Shown: positions 1 through 9,346, counted from the stretch's first letter. The stretch: 55,799 nucleotides of DNA from Vibrio cincinnatiensis DSM 19608 (GCF_900167345.1 NZ_FUXB01000019.1:1-55799), one strand, 5' to 3'. The notes: a model not told the origin generated them from the sequence alone. Numbers and translations: made by a program.

Positions 1-2975
1 ATAAATTCCGTCACCCCCGCTTCAGTGATTTTGCGGCTACGGCGCCCTAAAGCATCATATTCATAGTGGGATAAGCCGCCATTGTTCTCCACGGCCACCA
101 ATTGACTCAATGCGTTAAAGCGGCGATGCTGAGCCTGACCTTCCCCTTCCGCTTGGCTCTGGTTACCTTGAGCGTCATACTGATAACGCCAGCCACCATG
201 TTCCAACAGCTTATCACCGCTGCATTGGCTCTGCGCGTCACTCGGGTTACCAAAAGGGTCGTACTGGTATTTCTCTTCCCGCTTACGGGTGGTCACTCGA
301 GTTAACTGACCTACAGCATCATAGTGGTAGTGGGTCGTGCCCGCCTCACTGTCCATGATAATGGCTAAATACTGAGCGCCATCAAAATAGTATTTACGCT
401 CTCTTCCTGACCAACGCTGCTGACACAAACGGCCAATGCCATCAAACTGCTTCTCTTCCTGTTGGTTTGCGTAACGAAGGCGATAGAGCCGCCCCATCAC
501 ATCATACTCATACTCGATAAGCGGGGCCGATTGCCCACTCAAAGACACCGCGCTTAACTGCCCATAGGGGGTGTAATCAAACTTGACGGTTTCACCACTC
601 GGAAGATGAATGTCCGATAACTGACCATGTGGGTGATAACGATAAGCCAAGTCATGCAACCCTTGGGTTTGTTCTATCAACAGACCATTGGGTTGATAAT
701 GATAAGAGACCGTGCGATGCGTATTGCTGGCTAAGCAGAGCTTATCACCCGCACTGAACTGAAAATGATGTTCACTGATACCACTCTCACCGCCCGCTCG
801 AATCAGAGTTAAGTTACCTCGTGGGTCGTAATGAAACAGAACCTGACGTTTATCACAGGTTAAATGAGATAAACGACCCGCAGCATCATATTGATAGTCA
901 GTGACGGTACCATCAAAGTGACGGGTTTGGGTGAGATGGCCTTCTTCAGAGAGCATGAAATGGTAGCTGGCGCCATCACTGCGAGTGAGGGCGGTCAGAT
1001 TTCGTTCACCGTCATAATCAAAAGCTAGGCCTGCCCCATCAGGGCGAAGTAATGCTTCAGGTTGAGCCAGTTTGCTCCATTCAATAATGCTACAACCCGC
1101 GGGGGTCACTACTTGGGTAATACGCCCAAAATCATCATAGTGATAACGAACTTCTCGTTGATGATCATCACGTTCACTGTACAAGCGCGTTTGAATGCGC
1201 TGGCCGCGTTCATCGTATTCCAACGCCAGCAGCATTCCATCAGGGTAAGCAATACCATTAAAATGGTGGCTTTCGTCGTAGCTGTAACGCAATAAGGTTT
1301 GATTAGTTTGTTGGGCGATTAATTGCTCGGCTTCATTCCACCACCATTGGCACTGCTCACCATGCTCACTTTGGCTTTGAATAAGACGACCGAACTTGTC
1401 GTACTGATAGTGGGTGACAGAGCCTTCTGGCTCCGAGCGCCAGAGTAGCTGACCCAGAGAGTTGTAATGCTGGTGTTGTTTTTCGCCATCAGGATACTCC
1501 ACCATGGTGAGCTGACCAAGTGGGTTATATTGATAATGGGTGGTTGCACCAGAGGAATGATACTGCGCACAACGTTGACCATAAGCATTGTATTGATAGC
1601 GCATAAAACTGCCATCAGGGAAATGCTCGGTCACCAGTTTGCCTAACGGGTTATAATCCCAACGCCATAGGCGACCTTCAGGGCTCTGTTTTTCCAGTAA
1701 CTGACCCTCATCACTATGACGAAAAGTCCACTGATGACCTAATGTATCGGTAAAACTTGAATTATGCTCACTATACTGAAAACGGTAATCATAAACCTGC
1801 TCATCACCGTAGTTACGCACACATTGAGCGCTACTCCCCTCACCTAACCACTCAAAATAATGGTTAAATCCCGTATTACGGCGGCGGCGAAGAATCAGGT
1901 GAGCGTCGGTATACTCGTAATGCTCTGTCTGACCTTGTTGGTTGGTGGCAGAGGTTAAACAATCTTGTGGATCATAACGATATCGGCTAAATACTCGCCC
2001 TGAATGAGGCTCTCGAATTTCAATTAAATGACCACGCTGGTCATATTGCAGCTCGAAACAGTGACACTGGTTGAAACTGACACCAATTAAACGATGCTTA
2101 GAGGAGTAATCAAGCGTAACTAAGGTGAGAATATTGGGTCGAATCTGCTTAAGTAACCATGCTCCCTCGATACGTTCAAATTTATATTGCGCTCCACTCG
2201 CTAGCGTGACAAGGGCATAGCCTGTCTCTTGGTAAAAACAGCTAGCTCCAACATAAATTTGATAGCTCACCGCTCCTTTGTTTACCGCTGGAAATGAGAT
2301 AGCATCCCCCATTTCATCAATAAACTGCCAGTGAGTCACACTACCTTTATCGCAAACAATATCCAGTAATTGAAAGTCAAAGTTATGACGCCAACCATAG
2401 CCTAAACCAGTATCACTATCACAACGTGAAGAACGATAAGTTCGGCTAAAGACTAAACCATGATGCAGCGTTATATCGGTAAGAGTTAGTATCTCTTCTC
2501 CCGTCACCATAGAGACGGGGTCACCTGCCGTTTCATGGTTCTTGCTACTTTCAGGATGTGACTCTTTACTAACACGATCCTCACCTCTCATCGCCTCTGA
2601 TTTACCATCAGAGGTAGGTTTAGAGGGTTTTGCTTTAGGCGGAGAAGTAGGAGCCGTAGGAAGACCTCCGGTTGGATTCACACTCGCAATTTGTACAACA
2701 TGCAAATGCCGATGAACCAAAGCTTGGCTTAAAGGCGCAAGATAATCAGCGAAAGTGTTTTTCTCACGATGAACATTGACTATTGGCTCAGCACCAATCC
2801 AACGAGCCAATTCTTCGATATCCGCGAGATCAGATAATTTAAAACGCTCCAGAAATTGGGTAGCTAGGGCGATGGTAGGAAAATCACACGCTTTACCCTC
2901 AGCGATTGGCTGATCAGAAAAGTAATGTAGTGAGCCGTCATACGCGGCCAATCGGACAATCCGTTGAATACTCAT
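1..2975 (-). CDS. RHS/YD-repeat polymorphic toxin of the T6SS, 3' end beyond the window
   Basis: The minus strand is open from an ATG at 2975 to the left edge, giving at least 991 residues and no stop codon. Residues 1-105 form a leader domain starting MSIQRIVRLAAYDG. A Pro/Lys/Ser-rich linker runs to about 150. Next comes the segment beginning DPVSMVTGEEI that typically opens RHS proteins, and then dozens of YD repeats such as YQYDKFGRL, YRYDPQDCL and YEYDALGRRS up to the edge. RHS proteins fold into a shell that encloses a C-terminal toxin, which is cut off and delivered by the T6SS. There is no PAAR domain or transmembrane helix in its own N-terminus; the PAAR is a separate gene at 3890-4186. 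The start lies 18 bases beyond the stop of the thiolase-like gene. The toxin tip and any immunity gene lie outside the window, so the toxic activity is unknown. Confidence 0.93.
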   Translation of the reverse strand, partial: MSIQRIVRLAAYDGSLHYFSDQPIAEGKACDFPTIALATQFLERFKLSDLADIEELARWIGAEPIVNVHREKNTFADYLAPLSQALVHRHLHVVQIASVNPTGGLPTAPTSPPKAKPSKPTSDGKSEAMRGEDRVSKESHPESSKNHETAGDPVSMVTGEEILTLTDITLHHGLVFSRTYRSSRCDSDTGLGYGWRHNFDFQLLDIVCDKGSVTHWQFIDEMGDAISFPAVNKGAVSYQIYVGASCFYQETGYALVTLASGAQYKFERIEGAWLLKQIRPNILTLVTLDYSSKHRLIGVSFNQCHCFELQYDQRGHLIEIREPHSGRVFSRYRYDPQDCLTSATNQQGQTEHYEYTDAHLILRRRRNTGFNHYFEWLGEGSSAQCVRNYGDEQVYDYRFQYSEHNSSFTDTLGHQWTFRHSDEGQLLEKQSPEGRLWRWDYNPLGKLVTEHFPDGSFMRYQYNAYGQRCAQYHSSGATTHYQYNPLGQLTMVEYPDGEKQHQHYNSLGQLLWRSEPEGSVTHYQYDKFGRLIQSQSEHGEQCQWWWNEAEQLIAQQTNQTLLRYSYDESHHFNGIAYPDGMLLALEYDERGQRIQTRLYSERDDHQREVRYHYDDFGRITQVVTPAGCSIIEWSKLAQPEALLRPDGAGLAFDYDGERNLTALTRSDGASYHFMLSEEGHLTQTRHFDGTVTDYQYDAAGRLSHLTCDKRQVLFHYDPRGNLTLIRAGGESGISEHHFQFSAGDKLCLASNTHRTVSYHYQPNGLLIEQTQGLHDLAYRYHPHGQLSDIHLPSGETVKFDYTPYGQLSAVSLSGQSAPLIEYEYDVMGRLYRLRYANQQEEKQFDGIGRLCQQRWSGRERKYYFDGAQYLAIIMDSEAGTTHYHYDAVGQLTRVTTRKREEKYQYDPFGNPSDAQSQCSGDKLLEHGGWRYQYDAQGNQSQAEGEGQAQHRRFNALSQLVAVENNGGLSHYEYDALGRRSRKITEAGVTEF

Positions 2976-2992
2976 TTTATTTGACGTTTCTT

Positions 2993-3889
2993 TTAGGTGC
3001 GCCAACGATACAAAACGCCCGCGGCCATACCGTGAGGATCGCTGTCCAGTTGTAATGCATGAAAAGTAGATTTAAATGCCATTTTCTGCTGTTCATATAG
3101 CCCTAGCGTTTTCAATAATCCACTCCCCGCCCCCACTTCACCAATCATTAGGTTATTAAATCGATAGGTTGTCTCTTGGGTGATCCATGGGGAGAAGCGA
3201 AACAAATGCGATTGCCAATCTGATGATTCATCGTCATGTAATGAGAGAGCCAGATCGGTTAACTCTTGCCCACATAAAGTCGCTAAAGAAGGCATAACGG
3301 AATCAACCCCACTGCTATATGCCTGTGAATAACAATCTATCTGGACCTTGGAGGCTTCCAAACCTTCGTCGGCGACAACAATACGTGACACCAGCAATGA
3401 ATCAGTTTTGATATCATCAAACAACTGATATTCATGACCACTACAAAAAGACTCAGACGAGTCTAATGATAAAACCCAGCACCCATATGACGAGTGGGCT
3501 AATGTAGAAATCCTCTCCAGCGCAACTAAAAATGAGGCACTTCCGTATGGAAAACAAAATAGCGGCCGATCGATATCCATTGAAGTGGGTAAAACCCTCT
3601 GCACGGCTTTCAATACATCAGCAATATGTTGTCTATCGTTAATCTCTGGTAACAGAAGACACACTGAAGCATTGGGAGAAATGTGTGCTAATGCTGAACG
3701 ATGATGCGCCAATAATTCAATCAATCGCTGAGATAATGAAGACGACTGATGCGATAATGCTCTACGTGTATTACCAGTGAAATAAAGATCATCACACCAC
3801 TCTGGTGAACTCAATTCTTGCGAATAAAAATCACCATAAAATACCTGATCTCCAAGAGCTATCACCGTTGATTCAAATACAAGAGCCAT
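2993..3889 (-). CDS. Thiolase-like T6SS accessory protein, possible RHS loading factor
   Basis: This 298-residue protein carries two segments that resemble the thiolase/ketoacyl-synthase fold. Residues 111-128 (FCFPYGSASFLVALERIS) resemble the nucleophile helix, and residues 250-265 (GEVGAGSGLLKTLGLY) resemble the C-terminal glycine-rich motif. The place where an active enzyme would have its cysteine appears to be Y-G-S-A-S, so catalysis looks unlikely. The start codon directly abuts the PAAR stop (0 bases between), and the stop is 17 bases from the RHS start, so it is translationally linked to both. Thiolase-like genes next to vgrG, PAAR or toxin genes are known in other T6SS loci, for example in Pseudomonas. 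A role as adaptor or chaperone for the RHS protein is inferred. The family assignment rests on short motifs and is moderate; the T6SS link by position is firm. Confidence 0.6.
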   Translation of the reverse strand: MALVFESTVIALGDQVFYGDFYSQELSSPEWCDDLYFTGNTRRALSHQSSSLSQRLIELLAHHRSALAHISPNASVCLLLPEINDRQHIADVLKAVQRVLPTSMDIDRPLFCFPYGSASFLVALERISTLAHSSYGCWVLSLDSSESFCSGHEYQLFDDIKTDSLLVSRIVVADEGLEASKVQIDCYSQAYSSGVDSVMPSLATLCGQELTDLALSLHDDESSDWQSHLFRFSPWITQETTYRFNNLMIGEVGAGSGLLKTLGLYEQQKMAFKSTFHALQLDSDPHGMAAGVLYRWRT

Positions 3890-4186
3890 TTAGTCCCCAA
3901 TCAACACTGTCGGCACACCAACTAATATTTTTCCGCCATGTGAGGTTCCATCACCCATACGAGCCGCCGGCTTTCCGTTGATTGTCACAGAGGAAGACCC
4001 TGTAGAAATGCTGTCTGGAGGACCAACACAGACCAATTTATCGCCAACCCTTGCGGCAGGAATTCCTCCAATCTTAACATTGGGAGATCCACCAACAACA
4101 GGGCCACCCACATGGGGGATTTTCCCCGTTTTTTTAGGACACACATGAAAACAACCAATGACAGATGCAGCTTTACCCATATCCAC
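3890..4186 (-). CDS. PAAR-domain spike tip protein
   Basis: This 98-residue protein is almost entirely PAAR domain. Its typical pieces are GKAASVIGCFHVCPKK at the N-terminus, then GGSPNVKIGGIPAARVGD, VTINGKPAARMGDGTSHGG and GVPTVLIGD at the end. PAAR proteins form a zinc-bound cone that caps the VgrG trimer and carries effectors. The start is 4 bases beyond the vgrG stop and its own stop touches the next start, so it belongs to the vgrG payload operon. It has no toxin extension, so cargo must attach non-covalently. That fits the separate RHS gene two genes downstream. Confidence 0.93.
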   Translation of the reverse strand: MDMGKAASVIGCFHVCPKKTGKIPHVGGPVVGGSPNVKIGGIPAARVGDKLVCVGPPDSISTGSSSVTINGKPAARMGDGTSHGGKILVGVPTVLIGD

Positions 4187-4190
4187 TTCC

Positions 4191-6026
4191 TCAGTTCAAA
4201 GAAATTTGACCCGCTTTTAAGGCGATCATCGAACCATTAAGTGCAATCTTCTTACCTTTAATATTAATTTCACCTGAACTTGACATCTGAATTGAAGCCC
4301 CACCCACTTTAATTTCAATACTCTTACCCGCCGTCAATGACAAAACCTCACCAATATCAATACTGTAGTTTTTACCAACTTTAGATGTGGTATTTTTTCC
4401 TATCTCAGAAATGAGGTTATTGATAATTTTTTCAGTTTTATTGTTCTCAACCAGCACATCGACAGAATCTTCCACTTTCATCTGGAAGTCCTTCTCTGCG
4501 TGTAGATAGATATGCTCTTCACCGGGTTTGTCTTCAAATCTCAACTCATTGAAATTTTCCGAACCTTGCTCAACGGAACGACTTCGATAGCCACTTTGTG
4601 TTTTTTTATCAGGGAGTGCGAATGGAGGATTTTGTGTGCCATTGTAAAGAGAGCCAATGACCAAAGGCTGATCAGGGTCACCATTAATAAACTCAACAAT
4701 CACTTCTTGCCCAACGCGTGGCAAAAATGAACTGCCCCATCCATTACCCGCTATTTGCTGCGCGACACGAATCCAGCAAGAGCTATTAACATCAAATTTC
4801 CCTTCTCTATCCCAATGGAATTGAACCTTTATCCGACCAAACTTATCAACATAAATTTCATCGTCTTTATTACCCGTTACAATAGCGGTTTGAATGCCTC
4901 TAATATTAGGTTTTGGATAGTTCACCGATGGTCTATGCATTGTTCCTGATTCAATACAAGAGAAGAAAACTTTGACTCCCTGCCCGGAGGTACCACCTTC
5001 ACCCGTCTGATTAAATACAGCGGCGCTTACAGTGATAGAAGAGAGCACATATTCTTTACCAATACGATCTTTATCATCATGTTTAGCAAATTTAAAACTT
5101 TTCCCTATCGAAAAAGTACGACAGCTTGCCTCTCCCGAACATATATAAGCATTCTGTTGAATCGACTCTATCGAATGGGTATTACGAACTTTATATTGGT
5201 CACTCGTTTCTGTTTCGCCAAGATACTCAAAATATTCACTTTCAGGGACAGTGAATAAGGCGCAGTCTCCTACCGCTGTATTTTTCGGCACAGAGGAGGG
5301 TTTTTCCATATTAAAACCCGCTTTATGGCTACGTTTAGTCACTAAAGTCTGAATTTCATTCCATGATGATATATGGCCAATTTCAGAGCTTCCAGAATCG
5401 AAATTCACCATAAACTCGATACCGGGCTTATAATAGCTTACATCATCAAATATTTCTAAACAGTGAGAGGAACTCGTATGAGAAAAACAGAATGATAACC
5501 CTTCCTCAGCCATCAGTCGTCTGACAAAAAGAAGATCAGATTCTTCATACTGAACTTTATAAGTATATTTAGGATAAGATTTCACTAATTTAAAAGAAAA
5601 ATCCACACCATGTTCACCTAAAATCAAAGTCAGTATTTCTTTTATGTCTTTATTTTGAAATATTCGGCTATTAATACGAAATGCTGAGAATTTTACTTTT
5701 GGTTCTATGATGATTTCAATATTTTTATAACAATCCCCTTGGCTTACTTTTGTTATTCGGGAACCCATTAACCTAGCTTTTGATACTATTCCATGGAAAT
5801 ATCTCGGTTCTGATGAAATTTTCTCATGATTTTTCATAGTAATAACGACGGGTTTACCTAGGATCTGATTGAGCTCTCCCTTTTGCCCATTAAAGTAAGC
5901 AAGTACCTGCAATGAAAAAAGCTCCGACATTTCTTCCCGGTATTCAAAGGAATTAAGAATGATGGCATCTTTGCCATATGGAGTAGATATGCTAATGAAA
6001 TTGTTATCTTGTGTGGCTTTTTTCAT
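4191..6026 (-). CDS. vgrG: VgrG spike protein (TssI)
   Basis: At 611 residues this is a VgrG of standard length. The N-terminal half is gp27-like (ISISTPYGKDAIIL, then the YKVQYEESDLLFVRRLMAEEGL segment near 160-185). The gp5 OB-fold follows (DKFGRIKVQFHWDREGK, CWIRVAQQIAGNGWGSSFLPR, then GQEVIVEFINGDPDQPLVIGSLYN). The C-terminus is a repetitive beta-helix (KNTTSKVGKNYSIDIGEVLSLTAGKSIEIKVGG). It trimerises as the puncturing tip on the Hcp tube. There is no C-terminal effector domain, so toxicity must come from the PAAR/RHS genes behind it. An intrinsic terminator lies between it and hcp (6041-6073). Confidence 0.96.
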   Translation of the reverse strand: MKKATQDNNFISISTPYGKDAIILNSFEYREEMSELFSLQVLAYFNGQKGELNQILGKPVVITMKNHEKISSEPRYFHGIVSKARLMGSRITKVSQGDCYKNIEIIIEPKVKFSAFRINSRIFQNKDIKEILTLILGEHGVDFSFKLVKSYPKYTYKVQYEESDLLFVRRLMAEEGLSFCFSHTSSSHCLEIFDDVSYYKPGIEFMVNFDSGSSEIGHISSWNEIQTLVTKRSHKAGFNMEKPSSVPKNTAVGDCALFTVPESEYFEYLGETETSDQYKVRNTHSIESIQQNAYICSGEASCRTFSIGKSFKFAKHDDKDRIGKEYVLSSITVSAAVFNQTGEGGTSGQGVKVFFSCIESGTMHRPSVNYPKPNIRGIQTAIVTGNKDDEIYVDKFGRIKVQFHWDREGKFDVNSSCWIRVAQQIAGNGWGSSFLPRVGQEVIVEFINGDPDQPLVIGSLYNGTQNPPFALPDKKTQSGYRSRSVEQGSENFNELRFEDKPGEEHIYLHAEKDFQMKVEDSVDVLVENNKTEKIINNLISEIGKNTTSKVGKNYSIDIGEVLSLTAGKSIEIKVGGASIQMSSSGEINIKGKKIALNGSMIALKAGQISLN

Positions 6027-6040
6027 TACAGACTTCTTTT

Positions 6041-6073
6041 TTAAAAAAATAAGCGGAGGAGAAAATCCTCCGC
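6041..6073 (-). terminator. Intrinsic terminator between hcp and vgrG
   Basis: On the minus strand an 8-bp G+C-rich stem (GCGGAGGA / TCCTCCGC) with a 5-base loop is followed at once by TTATTTTTTTAA, the textbook form of a Rho-independent terminator. It sits 8 bases past the hcp stop and ends about 15 bases before the vgrG start. Read-through would still feed vgrG. This arrangement should give far more Hcp, a tube subunit needed in many copies, than VgrG. Confidence 0.85.
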
Positions 6074-6080
6074 AAAAACA

Positions 6081-6560
6081 TTACATTTGCTGACCTTTAA
6101 CGCCACTGTAACCATATACCAATGGTGCAGAAACGTTGTTTTTATCGTCAGTTGGTGTCACTGTCATCATCATTTCTGTATAGGAAATAGTGATAGTTTC
6201 AACTGGGCGATCATCTTGGATTGAAACTGAATAGTTAGAAATCATGGCATCGGTTAGTTCGATTTTCATGATTTCTTCAATTTTTTCGCCTTGCTTGGTG
6301 ATATGAAATACCGCTGGTTTTCCTTTACCAATTGTCGCTTCTTTGAAAAGATCTGGTGATGAACGATCTTGAAGCTTAGTGATAGTCATATCATAAAGAC
6401 GAGTCGAACTCGCTTCACGGTCCATAGCCGTACCAGTATAAGATGAAATCTCACGACCCACACTCCAATCAACTGAAAGAAGAGTAATCATATCTTTATA
6501 CTGTTCTGCTGTCGCTTCACCTTTAATATCAGCATATTTCAGGTAGGTATTTGCCTGCAT
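6081..6560 (-). CDS. hcp: Hcp tube protein (TssD)
   Basis: This 159-residue protein (MQANTYLKYADIKGEATAEQYKDM at the N-terminus) matches the Hcp fold, including DMTITKLQDRSSPDLFKEATIGK in the middle and ISYTEMMMTVTP near the end. It resembles the shorter Pseudomonas Hcp1 type more than the 172-residue Vibrio cholerae Hcp. Hcp hexamers stack as the inner tube that is fired by sheath contraction. A strong ribosome site (AGGAG, 7 bases from ATG) precedes it. A 207-base gap upstream and a terminator downstream suggest its own highly expressed transcript. Confidence 0.96.
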   Translation of the reverse strand: MQANTYLKYADIKGEATAEQYKDMITLLSVDWSVGREISSYTGTAMDREASSTRLYDMTITKLQDRSSPDLFKEATIGKGKPAVFHITKQGEKIEEIMKIELTDAMISNYSVSIQDDRPVETITISYTEMMMTVTPTDDKNNVSAPLVYGYSGVKGQQM

Positions 6561-6767
6561 GCTAGTCTCCTATAGCATTGATTAATAAAACTCGATTCGA
6601 GCAAGTTTGTTGTTTGATGCAAGAATGAACTTAATTATAAATGTATCAAATAAAATAATTTAAATACGCGTCTTTATAGCAGAAACCAATAACGCTTAAT
6701 AGATCAAAATATCAATCTAGGCATTATAGTTTGATCTTGATCCAAAATATTTTACGATAATTATTTA
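6561..6767 (-). promoter_or_regulatory. Probable hcp promoter and leader
   Basis: This 207-base A+T-rich gap is the largest break in the otherwise tightly packed minus-strand cluster. A perfect minus-strand TATAAT lies at 6723-6728, although its -35 partner is weak. A second TATAAA-like hexamer lies closer to hcp near 6673-6680. I searched by eye for a sigma-54 element (GG-N10-GC) and found none convincing. The gap together with the terminator after hcp makes an independent hcp transcript likely. Confidence 0.45.
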
Positions 6768-9335
6768 TTATTCCACTGAAACAGAAATATTATCCACATC
6801 ACCTTCAACCACAACACTATTAATAGAATAATCATTTAAAACTGAATTCAATATAGCATCGGATATTTTAGGTAAAACTCTATTTTCAATCACCGTTTGC
6901 AATGCTCTTGCGCCACTTCCCGACTCATTGCAGCTATCAACAATACTGTCAATTAATTTCTCGGAAATCTCTGTTTCAGCCTTGTAATTATTTTTGATTC
7001 TCTTTCTTATTTTTGAAATTTTTAATTCAGTGATCTTAATTAGGACATCCCTACTTAATGGAAAGTAGGGAATCACATTGACTCGACCTAAAAATGCGGG
7101 TTTAAAATCTTTCAACAAATCCTCTCGCAAGGCTTCTTTTAATGATTCGGCATCTGGAGCCAGCTCAGGGTCTTGGAAAAGCTCCATAGTCGTATCAGTT
7201 CCTGAATTAGAGGTCATAATGATAATCGTATTTTTAAAGTCGATATCACGCCCTTCTCCATCTTTGATCATCCCTTTATCAAAAACTTGATAGAAAATAT
7301 CCTGAACACCTGGATGAGCTTTTTCCATTTCATCAAGAAGAATGACACTATAAGGTTTTCTGCGTACGGCTTCTGTTAATATTCCCCCCTCACCATAGCC
7401 GACATATCCAGGTGGAGAACCGAGCAATAGGGAAACTTTATGCTCTTCCTTAAACTCAGACATATTGATAATAGTAATATTATCCTCATGACCATAAACT
7501 TGCTCAGCAATAGCAAGTGCTGATTCTGTTTTTCCCACACCACTTGGGCCAACAAGAAAGAAAATACCGTTAGGTTTTGACTCTTCATTTAACTGAGCTC
7601 GAGCGGTTTTTATGACCTCTGCCATTTTGACTAAGGCATGATCTTGGCCTACGACCCGCTCACTCAAATACTTTTGCAGTTCCAGTATTGCTTTGACTTC
7701 ATCATTTTTCAGCTTACCTAATGGAATCCCTGTCCAATCAGCAATAATTTCTGCGACTAAGAGTTCATTGACATGAGAAAACACTAACGGCATAGGATTA
7801 ACAGAGAGTTCCTGTTCGATTGAAACCAACGCTACCGCCTTATCAGAAGAAGGAGACTGTAATATTTCAGAACGAAGCGCTTTCGCCTTCGCTACTGCAT
7901 CACTCTCTTGCCGCCAAATCTCCTCCAGTTGTTCGATTTCGTGGTGTAAAGAGGTTAATTTCAACTCCAATTCGCTAATTACTTGCTGATGTGAGTGCCC
8001 AAACGTCTCTTCTTTTAGCAATTGATTTAGCTGATTTTCTAACATTTGCTGCTGTTTATGTTTCTGATCAAGTGAACCGGGTACTGTATTTTGGCTCAGG
8101 GCCACTCGTGAACATGCGGTATCTAAAACTGCCACCGCTTTATCAGGAAGCTGACGCCCACTGATATAGCGATCCGATAGACATACCGCCGCTTTCAATG
8201 CTTCAGCCGTAATATAAACGCCATGATGTTTTTCCATGACGGGTACTAAACCTCGCAGCATTTCTATCGCTAATTGCGGTGCTGGCTCTTCGATTTTCAC
8301 AACCTGAAAACGCCGGGTCAGTGCCGCATCTTTTTCAAAAAACTTCTTATATTCAGCCCACGTTGTGGCTGCAATGGTACGCAGTTCACCTCGTGCTAAT
8401 GCGGGTTTCAGGATATTCGCTGCATCCCCTTGCCCCGCTTGAGCCCCCCCACCAATGAGCCCATGAGCTTCATCAATAAACAAAATAATAGGAACGGCAG
8501 ATTCGTTCACTTCTTTTACTACATTTTTCAGGCGATTCTCAAATTCACCCTTCATCCCTGCACCGGCTTGTAATAATGCAAGATCTAACGATTTAATTTG
8601 TACGTTTTTTAAGGCAGGAGGTACATCTCCTGCGGCAATTTTCAACGCTAGCCCTTCAACAACAGCGGTTTTTCCAACGCCAGCTTCTCCCGTTAAAATT
8701 GGATTATTCTGCCGACGACGTAGCAAAATATCTGTCATTAAACGGATTTCATTGTCTCGACCAATAACAGGGTCAATCTGACCGGCCTTCGCCTGTTCAG
8801 TGAGATCAACGGTAAATTGGTCTAGGGCCTGAGTTGATGACTTGTGACTCGCCATCGCTTTTTTCGGTGCTTTAGCCTGCTCTTTCCTATATTGAATCAG
8901 CGCATCGGCATTAATTTTTGTCAGTTCTGAGCTAAAATGGGATGAAAAAGCAAACAGTGTGTCGTCTGATAAAAAGGCATGCAAGATGTGGACGGATGCA
9001 ATCTCTGGCTCTTCAAAAGCAATCGTGGCCGTCATCCATGCATTTTGTAAAATGGTTACCGTATGAGAAGAAAGCCCTGGTACCGTTTGACAACCTGTCT
9101 TAAATTTTTCCAATTGTAGCTGTAGATCACTGTGTAATTGGGCAAGATCCACAGAAAAAAACTGATACATCTCTCGTTCAGCCTCACTGGGGTCCTGAAT
9201 CATTGTCAGTAACCAATGAGCAATTTCTATACTGTGGTGAGTTCTTGAACTCGCTAAAGCCGCCGCTTGCTCTAAACTCCCTTTAGCTTCGGGAGTCAAT
9301 TTGTCAACCAACGCTGATAGTGATAAAGACGTCAT
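6768..9335 (-). CDS. tssH: ClpV AAA+ sheath-recycling ATPase (TssH)
   Basis: At 855 residues this is a full-length ClpV. It has an N-terminal Clp repeat domain (1-150), a first AAA+ module with Walker A GEAGVGKT at 216-223 and Walker B ILFIDEAHGLIG, and a coiled middle domain (LNQLLKEETFGHSHQQVISELELK). The second AAA+ module has GPSGVGKTESALAIAEQ and VILLDEMEKAHPGVQ. ClpV is a hexamer that pulls apart contracted TssB/TssC sheaths in the cytoplasm. The start is 11 bases after the tssG stop, with an AAGGAT ribosome site. Confidence 0.97.
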   Translation of the reverse strand: MTSLSLSALVDKLTPEAKGSLEQAAALASSRTHHSIEIAHWLLTMIQDPSEAEREMYQFFSVDLAQLHSDLQLQLEKFKTGCQTVPGLSSHTVTILQNAWMTATIAFEEPEIASVHILHAFLSDDTLFAFSSHFSSELTKINADALIQYRKEQAKAPKKAMASHKSSTQALDQFTVDLTEQAKAGQIDPVIGRDNEIRLMTDILLRRRQNNPILTGEAGVGKTAVVEGLALKIAAGDVPPALKNVQIKSLDLALLQAGAGMKGEFENRLKNVVKEVNESAVPIILFIDEAHGLIGGGAQAGQGDAANILKPALARGELRTIAATTWAEYKKFFEKDAALTRRFQVVKIEEPAPQLAIEMLRGLVPVMEKHHGVYITAEALKAAVCLSDRYISGRQLPDKAVAVLDTACSRVALSQNTVPGSLDQKHKQQQMLENQLNQLLKEETFGHSHQQVISELELKLTSLHHEIEQLEEIWRQESDAVAKAKALRSEILQSPSSDKAVALVSIEQELSVNPMPLVFSHVNELLVAEIIADWTGIPLGKLKNDEVKAILELQKYLSERVVGQDHALVKMAEVIKTARAQLNEESKPNGIFFLVGPSGVGKTESALAIAEQVYGHEDNITIINMSEFKEEHKVSLLLGSPPGYVGYGEGGILTEAVRRKPYSVILLDEMEKAHPGVQDIFYQVFDKGMIKDGEGRDIDFKNTIIIMTSNSGTDTTMELFQDPELAPDAESLKEALREDLLKDFKPAFLGRVNVIPYFPLSRDVLIKITELKISKIRKRIKNNYKAETEISEKLIDSIVDSCNESGSGARALQTVIENRVLPKISDAILNSVLNDYSINSVVVEGDVDNISVSVE

Positions 9336-9346
9336 TATTAATCCTT

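Noticed and set aside
1..1700. Short open frames on both strands inside the RHS region (for example 102-305 and 1062-1295 plus, 1319-1615 minus)
   Set aside because: They lie over the continuous RHS frame, have no ribosome site and read as low-complexity shadows of the YD repeats.
6561..6767. Sigma-54 promoter for hcp
   Set aside because: Looked for GG-N10-GC with flanking consensus on the minus strand and found no acceptable match.
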